The notes under the pieces: generated by a model
Databases searched by the model: none
What the model saw: only the letters and a program-made list of their open reading frames with translations
What the model was told of the DNA's origin: nothing
In this document: positions 1-10,136 of the stretch, in pieces
Layout: the number at the start of each line of letters is the position of its first letter
How positions within the stretch are numbered: position 1 is the stretch's first letter
Source: Mallotus nudiflorus
Lineage: Eukaryota > Streptophyta > Magnoliopsida > Malpighiales > Euphorbiaceae
DNA: 64,000 bases
Direction: 5' to 3'
NCBI GenBank assembly: GCA_947683625.1
Contig: CANTUR010000347.1
Coordinates: 1,736,001 to 1,800,000 of the forward strand
Program-made: the position numbers and the translations under genes

Positions 1-428
1 TATGTCAGTAAACAAAATGTTTCTGCCACAGTTTTCATGACTCCTTGTTCAATGGGCTTTTTTTATCCCCAAAAGGCCCCTGATGGTGTAGGGAGGAATG
101 CAGCAATAATGAAGGCAATTAATGGCATGCTTGTAAATCCTTTAGTGTCTTTATAAGTACCCGCTGTGCTTGTCGATTGACGTATTTTGCTTCTTTATTT
201 TTTCATTGTTTTCGATTTTGCTACATTAGTATTGTTGCTGCTATTTTCCTTTTTGCCTGCCGTGATTCTTGCTTATAGCAACCAAGTGATCTTTTTGTTT
301 TTCTTCTTCTTCTTTTTCCTTATTTCTGATGATGTGTATTTTCCTTCTTTATTATGGCCCCAAGAGAAGAAGTTAGTTCCGACCTTTTTGTCTCAAATGT
401 AGATGGTGAGTTATTGGGGTGGTACTAG

Positions 429-2185
429 AGGCGATTCTATATCCCCGCTGATTACACCCTTCACACTATAGATAGGAGGTTTAGGGCCCATACCCCCCTG
501 TTAGGGCTAAGTAAATTAGTAGTGTATTTTGACCAGCTAGAGGGGGGTTTGAAATTTCCTCTAGATCCCTTTGTGAAGGAATTTTTGAATAGGAATAACA
601 TAACACTTGGTCAGCTTCATCCGAATAGCTATAGGATACTGACCGGGTTCATCCAACTGATGTACGAAGAAGGGAAAGAACCCAATTTAGATATTTTTTC
701 GATACCTGTACAAGCTGGTAGAAAGAAGGGAGAGCTAATGTTTTCCCTGTCGGCTGTGCTTAACCATACCCTCTTTGTAAAGCTTCTGAATCTCCATAAG
801 AAGTGGAGACACCATTTTTTTATTGTAGAGCATCAGTTGGACTTCTTGGATGTTCGACAGATGTGGTCTGACGAGTGTCATAGGGTGAGTCAGCTTGTGA
901 GACTTTCTGACCATGATACGGAGATGGTATTGTGGCTACATCTCGACGGACTTTCCGAAGCTTGATCAGTAGAGGATGTGTCCAGGAGATACCTATAGAG
1001 AATTTATCCGAGTCGCATTCACTCCCCTAGTAAGTTTATGTTACTTTGAGTTATATTTTTGACTTGATCTATTTTTGCGACTGTAGATGGCTGACTTTTT
1101 TGATTTTGCGGGCGGGATTTCATTAGTTGATGAGTCGGTTGCTCCGGAGGAAGTGCAGGTATCTCCTTCCCCAGAACCCAAAGCTCTTGCGGTACCTAAA
1201 GCGATTCTTGCTAACCCTAAGGGAAAAACGATGGTGGAAATAGCACAACTGGAATGGGTAGGCCGAAGAAAGAGGCGGTTGATTGATCCGGAGTCGGACA
1301 TGGAGGGGCTTGATGAGGACATTTACGTTTAGCGCCCAAGGTTATCTGGGTGTCTGGATATGAGGGGTTGGATACTGAAGTGGATGAAGCCCCCTAGTAT
1401 CTCAAATAGCCAAGTACGGGATCAATACGCTGAATCGTTAAAGCTGCTCAGGGATATGCAACGTTGTTCCAATGAGGGCCCAGAGGGGTTGCTCGACTCT
1501 ATGATTGGCCAGTCATTAGAAATGAGTTAGCTTCTGCTAATGATGTTGTTATCGTATATGCTTCTTATTGACACTAACTTTTTACTATTGACAGATGACT
1601 CAGGCCTTGCTACTGGCGAAGGATCAGTACTTTTACCTAAAGAGCCAGTACAGCCTAAAGGAAATCGAGGTGGAAACCATAGCCATTGATTTTGAGAAGA
1701 AGCTGGATGGCACGAAGGCAGCCCTAGAGCTTTGCCAGAAAAAATATACTGAGGCAAATTAGAAGAAAGTTTTCGAGTTGGAACATAGCCAAGCCCAACT
1801 GACGAGGAGGATCGAAGAGCAGGACCTTTAAATTGCTGAGCTCTAGAGAAAGCTAGCTGAGCTTGTGAAATCTTGAGTGAGTGATAAAAAGTCATACCAA
1901 GGCATGGTAAGGGGGTTTCTCAAAGCTTATCGAGCTGAGTGTAAAAGGATCTTGCTCGCTCAGGACTCGGGACTGGATCTAGGGGCGTTGGATCAAATAA
2001 CACCGATAGAACTTACCAAACTTACTGTAAAAGAGGATGCCCGTCAAAAGGCCAGTGTTGCTCCTATGAGGGATACTGTGGAAGCTGCTATTGCTACTGA
2101 GTCTGTAGTGCATTCAGAGACTATTGATGAAGTTTCCCCCTCTGTTTCTGAGCATGGGGGTTCGGATGTATATATAATAGAGTAG
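429..2185 (+). pseudogene. Antisense gene of the Tat element: PF04195-like 'putative gypsy type transposon' protein with coiled-coil C-terminus
   Basis: The plus-strand frame at about 429-965 reads a domain with GGLKFPLDPFVKEFL and LHPNSYRILTGFIQL, which resembles the PF04195 family of plant retroelement-borne proteins. The frame continues past stop codons at 963 and about 1000. A second block starts at 1087 (MADFFDFAGG..., acidic and Pro/Ser-rich). A third, from about 1594 to 2185, is Lys/Glu/Gln-rich and probably coiled coil; its stops look like C-to-T changes of Gln codons. The 1087 and 1594 blocks are each preceded by a pyrimidine-rich tract ending in AG, which suggests former introns. 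The gene runs against gag-pol, as known for Tat antisense ORFs. Function unknown; it cannot be expressed intact here. The family name is from recognition, not a search. Confidence 0.6.
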
Positions 2186-2284
2186 AAATGTATATGTATG
2201 TTTTTTTTTATAACTAATCTCTTGTAAAGGCATTTTTATTAATGAAGAGAGACTTTATTGAATCATGTGTTGAATACAATCTTA

Positions 2285-3271
2285 TTGATAGTATTTTCTA
2301 TGAGAGTCTGAGTTCCAAAATCGTGGTAGATCTTTGCCTCCTCTTTTTCTTAGTTTGTATGCTCCCTTGGTTATGCTTGCTGAGATTTGGTACGAACCTT
2401 CCTAGTTTGGACCTAACTTGCCTATTCCTGAGTTACCTTTGCCAACATCTGCTCTTTTGAGTACCCAGTCTCCCAACTTGAATTGTCTTGGGTGATGTCA
2501 TTGGCGATGGTACCATGTTACCTTTTGCCGATGTGCTTCAGCTGTGGCTGCTACTTGTTCTCTCTGTTCCTCTAATAGGTCTAGACATATCTGGGCATCA
2601 ATGTTATTGATGGTGTGATCGAGATTCTGGTATACCCGGTAACTTGGTGAACCAATTTCCACTGGTATTACAACGTCCATGCCATAGGTCAGCCTGAATG
2701 GTGTCTCTTCGGTGGATGATCGAGGCATGGTTCTGTAGGCCCAGATTACGTTGTTGAGTTCTTCGACCCAATTTCCCTTTTTCTCATCGAGTCTCTTCTT
2801 TAATCCTTGCATGAGAATTTTGTTGGTGACTTCTGTTTGTCCGTTTGTCTGCGGGCGGGCTACCGAGGTGAAGCAAAGCTTTATATTGAGGTCTGAGCAG
2901 AAGCTTCTGAACTTATTGTTATCGAATTGTTTTCCATTATCATAATTAAAGTGTGGGGGATGCCAAACCTGCAAATGATCTCCTTCTAAAAGAAGTGTTG
3001 TATCCGGGCTTCTGTAATGGTTAGGACTACTTCTACTTCTACCCACTTAAAGAAATGGTCAATAGCCACAATTAAGAACTTTTTCTGTGAGGTAGAGGGA
3101 GGGAAAGGACCAAGGATGTCCATCCCCCACTTAGTGAATGGCCAAGGGCTGCCGAAGGGATGCAGGGGGCAGGAAGGCTTGTGATTGAGTCGAGCATAAT
3201 GTTGGCACTGGGGACATGCTTGCGTTAGCTGTTGGGTATTGTTAGACATGGTGGGCCAACAGTACCCTTGG
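2285..3271 (-). pseudogene. Integrase (C-terminal two thirds) of the Tat element
   Basis: Minus-strand reading gives the end of an HHCC zinc finger (CPQCQHYARLNHKPSCPLHP), the catalytic core with WGMDILGPFPPS (first Asp), YDNGKQFDNNKF (second Asp region), ARPQTNGQTEVTNKIL (Glu), then NNVIWAYRTMPRSS. The C-terminal part runs to about 2285, with FKLGDWVLKRADVGKGN and LPRFWNSD. A frameshift lies near 2986-3046 between the first and second catalytic regions, and a stop interrupts the C-terminus. The upstream portion of pol resumes at 7135 beyond the inserted LTR. The enzyme would have inserted the element's cDNA into the genome; this copy is inactive. Confidence 0.85.
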
Positions 3272-4048
3272 AGTAGTGTAATATCCCGAGTTTTTAAATG
3301 TTTTTATACTGCATCGAGATATGCAGTGTTAATAATTTTTGTATATATATTTATGATATTTTATGAGTTTGTTGTTTGTTTAAAGCTAATTTTAATTATT
3401 TTAGATTATTTTAAGTACTTTACGTAAAATTTTCCCGGAAATTGTATTTTCAGGGAAATTGACACGTAAATAATTTAATACTATTTATTTTGACTAGTTT
3501 TATGAATTTGCATGAACTCATATATAATTTTAAAGTGCTAAAATAAAATGTATATATGTGTATTTATTTAAATTAATTAGAGCTTAATTAATTTCCTTAA
3601 TTTTATTATTTAATTTTTGTATTAATTAATTTTAAGTGTATAAATTATTAAATATATTAAAATATTTATGTGGTGAGTATTATTTGTGTGTGGGAATATA
3701 TATATTACTATAATATATTGTGGACATATATATATATATACATATATACACAAATTTTAATCAAAAAAATAAAAGTTACCTTATTTACGATTTTGCCCCT
3801 CATGCATCTTCTTCTTCCCAATGTCATTTCCACCATTTCCAGCCACTTTCAAGCTGGTTTTCTTGCTGTTACTATGCCCCTCAGCCTTCCTCCTCCACCT
3901 CCAGCCATTTCCACCACCTGAAACACTCTTTTCCGACGAGTTTTGGCCGGATTTTCATCAAGAAGCCAAAAATCGACTTAGCTCCGACCAAGCACTTTTC
4001 GGCCACCAAATTTGATACCATCAGTCTCTATCTTCTCCTTGAGCTCTG

Positions 4049-5158
4049 GTGAGTGTGATTCCAAGCTTTGTTTCGCTTGATTTGGTCTAGAATTGCTTAG
4101 GTTTCAATTTCTTCAAATCAGCCATTTTGGGTTTCAAATTTTTTCTAGCTTCAATTTGATTGATTCATGAAAAATTCATTCACAAACTTTGTTCTTGGAA
4201 GCTTAATATACATGCTGTAATTTTTTTATAATTTTTGGAATTTATTTTAATTTTTGTGAATTTTTTATTATTTTATTATTATTTTCTAATTTTCGAAAAT
4301 TAATTAATTAAATTATGAAATTGTGTTTTATGGTGATTATAGGAGTTGAAATGAATTATAGAAATTTATTTGTAATTTTTGTGAATTTTTATGTATTTAT
4401 TTGGAATTTATTAAGTTTATGTAATTTTGAAAAATAGGGTTAATTATGTGTTTAATTGAAATAAATTGGTAAATTGAGTATATTTATTGATATTATTGAA
4501 TTATATGTTGAGAAATTAATTTTTGAGTAATTATATAATTTTTGGTGAATTTTTGAAAATTTATAGTGAATATATATATGTATATATAGGGGTATTTTGG
4601 TAATTTTACACTAAATTGGTTAAAAATGTAATTAAAATGGTTTTAATAGTTATTTAGGGTATAAAAATGATTTTTGCAAATTTTTAGTATTTTTAACTAA
4701 TTAAAACTATTTTTTGTAAATTATTTTCAAATTATATATAATACACTATTTTTCTAAATAATGGGTTTTTATTGATTTTTAGTATGTTTTAGGGTTAATT
4801 ACGTAATTTGGATTTATAAAATGTATTTTTATTATATAAGGGCATTTTCGGTATTTTATAAATATTCTGTGAATTGTGAACCTCGGTCGGTGAATTGTAG
4901 TTTGGAGTCCGACCGAGGGATTTTGGTTGTAATTCTGTGTTTATTCCAAAATGTATTTCTTTGCAGGACCAGCTCTACTCTTTGAGTAGAGAGATGTCCG
5001 TTTTACAAGGGAGGTTCTGCCGGATTTTCGGTAGAATTCTCGTAAAACGTGATGTCCGGTCAAATTCCTATTCTAAATCTGTGTCTAAAATTCTAGATCG
5101 AGTCTTTAGAATTTTCGTTAACTTTATTCTGATTTCATGTTGTCATTTGTTTGTCTAG
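4049..5158 (+). other. Predicted split leader in LTR A1: intron 1, 75-nt exon, intron 2
   Basis: Intron-like 1 is 4049-4966 (918 nt): donor after GAGCTCTG with GTGAGT, acceptor TTTCTTTGCAG. The exon-like segment is 4967-5041. Intron-like 2 is 5042-5158 (GTAAAA ... TCTAG). A perfect 10-bp hairpin (CCTCGGTCGG at 4881-4890 with CCGACCGAGG at 4909-4918) lies 48 nt before the first acceptor. The exon holds an 8-bp stem CTCTACTC/GAGTAGAG with a TTT loop, then ATG at 4994. The ATG frame reads MSVLQGRFCRIF and stays open to 5158 if unspliced. Splicing is inferred from the conserved plan in six LTRs, not shown. Confidence 0.5.
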
Positions 5159-5917
5159 CTGGGCCGAGACCGAGGCCTAACGGATCAGGCCCGCCGAGTT
5201 TGTCTCGTGAAACGCTAACATGCGAGTTATTATACTGTATATATATGCATTGTATATAGGGTGTATTATTTAGAATTTTTCATTTTCATTGTATGTTTTA
5301 AAAATGATTTAAATTATAATATTTTTGGTATATCTAGGGTTGCATTTTTATATATATGCACATTAAATAATTAGGTTTAAGTTTAATACATTTGAGTAAT
5401 AAACACATGTTTTAAAATGTACACTTAGATATAATTATTTTATTAAATGATTAGTATACCTTAGGTATAGTTTTAGTAGATTTTAGGTTTATTCTTAAAT
5501 AATTGCATGTTAAATTATAAACCTACACTTAAATTATTTTTAAGTTTATTTTTGGTATATTTTTTATTTATTTCCAAATAAATAAATGTTTTATTATTAA
5601 ATTAAACCTAGCACATTAGTGGTATATTTAGGGTTTATTTTTGATATATGCATGCTAGATAATTAGGTTTATTTTTAGTATATTTGTGAATATATGTTAA
5701 ACACAAACACGTATTTAAATGAATATTTATACATAAATGTTTTATTAAATGATTTGTGTACTTAGGGTATATCTTTTGCATATTTAAGTATATTTTTAAG
5801 ATAATGCATGTTATATTATTGTTACTCATTTAAATTGTTTTTAACTATATTAATGATTTATCTTTAATTTATTTCGTATTTTGTTTGACATATATATATA
5901 TATATATATAAAATTAA

Positions 5918-6046
5918 TGTAGAACAATATTCATAATAGTAAAACCAACTATATATATATATATACCAAAAATATACCTAAAATATATATTTTAGGTATA
6001 TATATATATATATAATTGGTTTTACTATTATGAATATTGTTCTACA
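5918..6046. repeat. 129-bp near-perfect palindrome inside LTR A1
   Basis: The arms 5918-5948 and 6016-6046 are perfect 31-bp inverted repeats (outer end TGTAGAACAATATTC). Between them is a near-palindromic AT core with (TA)n tracts. The matching place in the other family A LTRs has no such sequence. It may be a small foldback insertion or a palindromic duplication. I could not fix a target-site duplication. Confidence 0.8.
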
Positions 6047-6224
6047 ATAATTATTTTTCGAATGAATGATTTATTTTAAGTGAAGGATATCAATAGAACG
6101 TGCTACCTAGTGGGCAGCACTAGGACCGTGTACGTACCAGTATGATAGATAAGGATTGAGTGAGAGTTAAAATTGGGTGATTATAATTGATTTAATTGAT
6201 TTGACTAAGATTAATGGTATGTTA

Positions 6225-6475
6225 GATAGTGTGATTGCGGGGCCAATCACACTGACAGTCAGACTGCTGGAGCTCGGTTGACTTAGTGTCTCGGGGCCAG
6301 TCTACTGTCTATAAGTGAATTGAATGATCTATTGGGTTGATTGAGATGTGAGATGATAGATAATGTGATTGCTGGAGCTCGGTTGACCAAGTGTCTCGGG
6401 GCCAATCACACTGACAGGCAGACTGCTGGAGCTCGATCGACTTAGTGTCTCGGGGCCAATCTGTTGTCCAAATTG
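6225..6475 (+). repeat. Tandem hairpin repeats in LTR A1
   Basis: Alternating units share the core GGAGCTCGGTTGAC...AGTGTCTCGGGGCCA. Units are closed in turn by TGTGATTG/CAATCACA and by CAGACTG/CAGTCTG arms. The same pair of units is present in LTR A2 (about 23,590-23,695) and, in reverse, in A3 (about 17,105-17,215). Family B LTRs have related CTTTGCTCTCG units at the same relative place. The arms differ between neighbouring units but remain complementary. Confidence 0.7.
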
Positions 6476-7139
6476 GAATAAGTGTTCTATTTGGAATCAA
6501 GTGAGCCTGCATGGCTAAAGTGATGATGGGATTGCTTGAGGTTGTTATTATTTAAGGTTCTATGGATCCTTAATGAATTAAAACAAACATTTTCTACATT
6601 TAGTATATTTATAAAAGCAAACTTTGGCATTCGTGTGAAATGTGTGTATATACATATATATAAGAATGCCTGATTGTTATGGTTTTGTTTGCATGTATAT
6701 ATAGTATAATAAGTCACTTAGTAAGGTCTGACCCCCCTCAATTATTTTTTCACGAGATCCCATATTGTCAGACCTTAGTTGTAGAGTTCCTCGCCGGTGT
6801 TCTTCAGTCCCGGCTATTTTATGCAAATGTATATTCTGAACTTTAAATTGTATTCTAGAAACTACAGTAGTAGTGTTATTATATTGGAAGTGTATTATTT
6901 TGTTTGGATATTATATACTCTGAGAATTTGTACTTGAACATTGTACGAATATGTATTCATTTATAAAAGGATTTGGAGTATTTATTTTATATATTGATTC
7001 AGAAAAATTTTAATTTGGTCGTACTTTTATTTAATTATTGCATGATTTTATTTTCTAAGGCTTGCTACGAGTTCTGGATTCGAAAGAATTCTCGTTCCCT
7101 AGCGCTAGTCATGACTCCTAGTTGGATCGTGACAAGTAG

Positions 7140-8340
7140 TGCCTTTTGAGTGCGCGCATAATGGGATTCATGCGCTCCAAAAATTCCTTTCGTGGATCTC
7201 TCAGAGTATGTAATTTCCTTAGACCATGGGTGTGAAAAGGATTTTTGGTAGAGCTCCCCTTGATGGATGGAATAGTGGGCTGCCTTGGTTTTGAACTTAC
7301 AGTTTGTCTTCTAGGAGTATTTCGTGCTCCAGGTATTGGATTATCGGTCGCATCCATTTTGAGACTACCTATGTCTCCAAAACTTCAAGGTCTTCTATGC
7401 TAGGATTGGTTAGCGACTCGATGAAATTCATATCTTGGAATGCTCTGCGGAATTCACTAGGAAGGCGGCCTCATTTTTTTCTTCCTTGGGAGTTTGGATG
7501 ATCTCCCATCGGCCTCCATCCCATTCAATGTATTGCAAGAGCTGCCTGGCTTTGTCTACGTACTTGGCAATTCAGGTGTCTTTGACTTGGAACGTTCCAC
7601 TGACTTGGTTAACCACCAGTTGGGTGTCTGAGTATATGATGAGGTGTTCAGCCTTGACTTCAGTGGCTAACTTCAATCCTGTAATGAGTGCTTCATACTC
7701 GGTGGCATTATTGGTTGCGTTGTAGTCGATATGAACTGTATATCGGATGTGAACCTTGTATGGTCCTTTGAGGATTATTCTGGCACTGGAACCTTAAGCT
7801 GAGGATGCTCTGTCAACATAGAGCTTCCATTTCGATGCTTTGGTCAAGGTTATGTCTTCCGGAGCCATTTCTTGCACAAAATCCGCCAATGCCTAGGCTT
7901 TCATCTACTGTCGGGGCTTATAGTCAATATCGAATTCATCGAGTAATATTGACCACTGTACTAGCCTGCCCGAGGTCTTCGGTCTTTGTAAGATTTTTTG
8001 CAGCAGGAAACGGGATCGGACGACTATACGGTGAGCTTAGAAGTAATGTCTAAGCTTTTGAGAGGTGTGGACCACAACCATGGCTAGCTTGTCCAACATG
8101 GGATACCGAATTTCAAGTTCTCAGAGCATTTTATTAACGTAATAGACTGGGCTTTGCTAGCTTCCTTCTTCTCATACTAGTACTGAGGCAATGCATACTC
8201 GACCAATAGAAAGGTACAAATACAATGTCTCATCTAGGACGGGCCGGCTGAGTAGGGGTGGTGTGAATAAAAATCTTTTAATGTCTTTAAATGCCGCCTG
8301 GTAGTCAGCAGACCACTGAAACTTCCCAAAATTTTTGAGA
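7140..8340 (-). pseudogene. RT connection and RNase H domains of the Tat element
   Basis: Minus-strand reading gives, from 8,340 down, PLLSRPVLDETLYLYLSIG, PVYYVNKML, LVQWSILLDEFDIDYKPRQ, then the RNase H domain with LYVDRASSA (first Asp; the usual DGAS is changed), ATNNATEYEALITGLKLA and YSDTQLVVNQVSGTFQVKD. TEYEAL and YSDTQL carry the Glu and Asp expected of the second RNase H found in Tat elements. Stops occur in frame. Between about 7,140 and 7,480 is the linker to integrase. All plus-strand reading frames here are antisense shadows. Confidence 0.85.
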
Positions 8341-8342
8341 GC

Positions 8343-9104
8343 TCAGAAAAATGGTAGACACCACCTAGCCAAGCAAGAAATGAAACGCCCTAATGCAGTG
8401 ATTTTGCCATTTAACTTTTGTACCTCATGGATGTTCTTCGGTTCTTCCATGTTGAGTATGGCTTCCATCTTTTCTGGATTGGCTTCAATGCCCCGGTGAG
8501 ATATCATGAATCCCATGAATTTGCCTACTTGGACTCCGAAGATGCATTTTTCAAGATTCAACTTGATCCTGGATTTGCTTAGTAGCCGGAGAACCCAATC
8601 TACATCTGCTGGGTGCTGTTCCGGATGTTTGCTTTTGATGATAATGTCATCCATGTACACTTCTATGCTTGTGCCAATTTGGTCTTGGAGGACTTGGTTC
8701 ATCATTCTTTGATACGTGGCTCCGACGTTTTTCAGTACGAAGGGCATCACCTTATAGTAATACAATCCTTCATGGGTGATGAAGGACATCTTCTCTTGAT
8801 CCTCTTCCTTCATCGGGATCTGGTGATAACCTTGTGCCACATTGACAAAGCTGTATAATCTGTGACCAGCAGTGGAGTTGACGAGCTGGTCGATCATGGG
8901 CAATGGGTAGTTGTCCTTAGGGCATGCTCAATTGAGGTCAGTGTAATCTACACACATTTTGTATTTCCTATTTGCTTTTCTGATGAGTACCATGTTGCCT
9001 ACCCATTCTAGGTGAGTAACTTCTTTAATAAACCCAGCTGTTAATAGCTTCATTGTTTCTTCAGTAATTATTCTTTGCCTTTCATAAGCAAAGGTTCTTT
9101 TTTT
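8343..9104 (-). pseudogene. Reverse transcriptase core of the Tat element
   Basis: The open stretch 8343-8903 reads YSFVNVAQGYHQIPM, THEGLYYYKVMPF, VYMDDIIIKSKHPEQH (the YxDD catalytic motif is intact) and GFMISHRGIEANPEK, the standard finger-palm order of gypsy RT. The upstream part up to about 9,100 (THLEWVGNMVLIRKANRKYK, MCVDYTDLN, CPKDNYPLP) follows after stop codons. RT copied element RNA to DNA. It follows protease directly and precedes RNase H. Confidence 0.9.
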
Positions 9105-10103
9105 CTATACTACTGGCTTGGCTCCCGGTTTGATGTTTAGGCAGTGACAGGAAACTTGCGAGTCCATGCTGACGATTTTGGATGCTTGTGAAGCAAAATG
9201 CTCTGAGTGTCTAGTAAGGACTTCCCTTATTTCTTCTCTGATATTCCGGTTGAGTGCATTGCCAAATTTCACGGTCTTTCCTTTCGTGATTTGTAAGGTC
9301 TCCGTGTCTTCTACTGGTTGTGGATCGGCACCTTGCTTCTCAACTTCCCATGCCTCTAAAGGAAAAGCCTCCGCATGGGGCTTCATGGCTATCTGGTAAC
9401 ACTGTCTGGCCATATGCTGATCTCCTCGAATGGTAAGGGTTCCATTCTTAACTAGAACTTTCATAGTTAAGTGCTGGATACTGGTGACTACATCTACCTC
9501 ATAGAGTGTCGACCGTCCTATAATCCCATTATAGGCTAATGGTATATCCACCATGTTAAATAGAGCTCGAATGACTTTTGTCTCCTTATCGTCTTGATTT
9601 CCAAATTCTAGGTTCAGTTCGACAATTCCCATTGGTTGCACGGTTCCTCCACAGAAACTTGTGATGGGGTTCTGGATGGCCTTCAAGTTGGTGATGGAGC
9701 CGCCCATTGCTTTGTACGCATTCCAGGATAATACATTGATAACACTTCCATTATCCAACAGTAGCCTTTTTGCCCGATACTTATTTATGCACGCAGTTAT
9801 TACCAGAGCATCACAATGGGGGTGGTGTACATGCGAATCATCTTCCAAATTGAACATAATATCGCTTCTCCTGGGTACTGATTTTTCTCCTTTACTACGG
9901 TTTAATCTCTTCTCAGTGTTTTCTCCCCCTATGATCATATTGATCGTTCCAATCGGCTCCCTCTGGGTTTTCTTTGCTTCTGGCTTGTCATGCTCCTGGT
10001 TTTTGAAGATTCCGCTTCTTCTCAATGCATTTATGAAATTATTAAGCTTTCCCCTCTGCATCAGTCTTTTTATGGCATTCTTTAGCTCTCTGTAGCCCTC
10101 CAT
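9105..10103 (-). pseudogene. Gag C-terminus and aspartic protease of the Tat element
   Basis: A 332-codon open stretch. The first about 70 residues (EGYRELKNAIKRLMQRGKL) are typical Tat gag C-terminus. The retropepsin-like protease has its active site as LLLDNGSVINVL (D-N-G instead of D-S/T-G), a flap-like SFCGGTVQPMG, and YNGIIGRSTLYEVDVV near the C-terminal fold. The end (HCLNIKPGAKPVV) leads into RT. The protease would cut the Gag-Pol polyprotein. Length and order fit the family; expression would need the now-broken gag frame upstream. Confidence 0.85.
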
Positions 10104-10136
10104 GTCGTGCCTGTATTCCCGGTGATACTGGAAATA

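Larger units (their letters stand above)
3277..7134 (+). mobile_element. Solo LTR, family A (Tekay-like), copy A1, 3.86 kb
   Basis: Starts TGTAATATCC and ends CGTGACA. It is flanked by a perfect 5-bp target duplication AGTAG (3272-3276 and 7135-7139), and removing it rejoins the Tat pol gene. There is no internal coding region, so it is a solo LTR left after LTR-LTR recombination. It aligns along its length with the LTRs at 21126-24372 and 16468-19499; the latter sits next to a Tekay-like gag. It is longer than its relatives partly because of a palindromic insert (5918-6046). The internal plan is an AT-rich promoter-like start, a GC-rich island (3,795-4,048), intron-like 4049-4966, a hairpin exon, and tandem hairpins (6,225-6,475). 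Confidence 0.9.

Noticed and set aside
3720..4052. 110-codon frame in the GC-rich island of LTR A1, with a similar one at 21586-21897
   Set aside because: The DNA is similar between LTRs but the reading frame and residues are not kept, so the island is more likely non-coding leader than protein.
6309..6512. 67-codon minus-strand frame in LTR A1
   Set aside because: It is the reverse reading of the tandem hairpin repeats and has no counterpart in family B.
7304..8053. Plus-strand frames across the RNase H region
   Set aside because: Antisense shadows of the minus-strand RNase H and RT connection domains.
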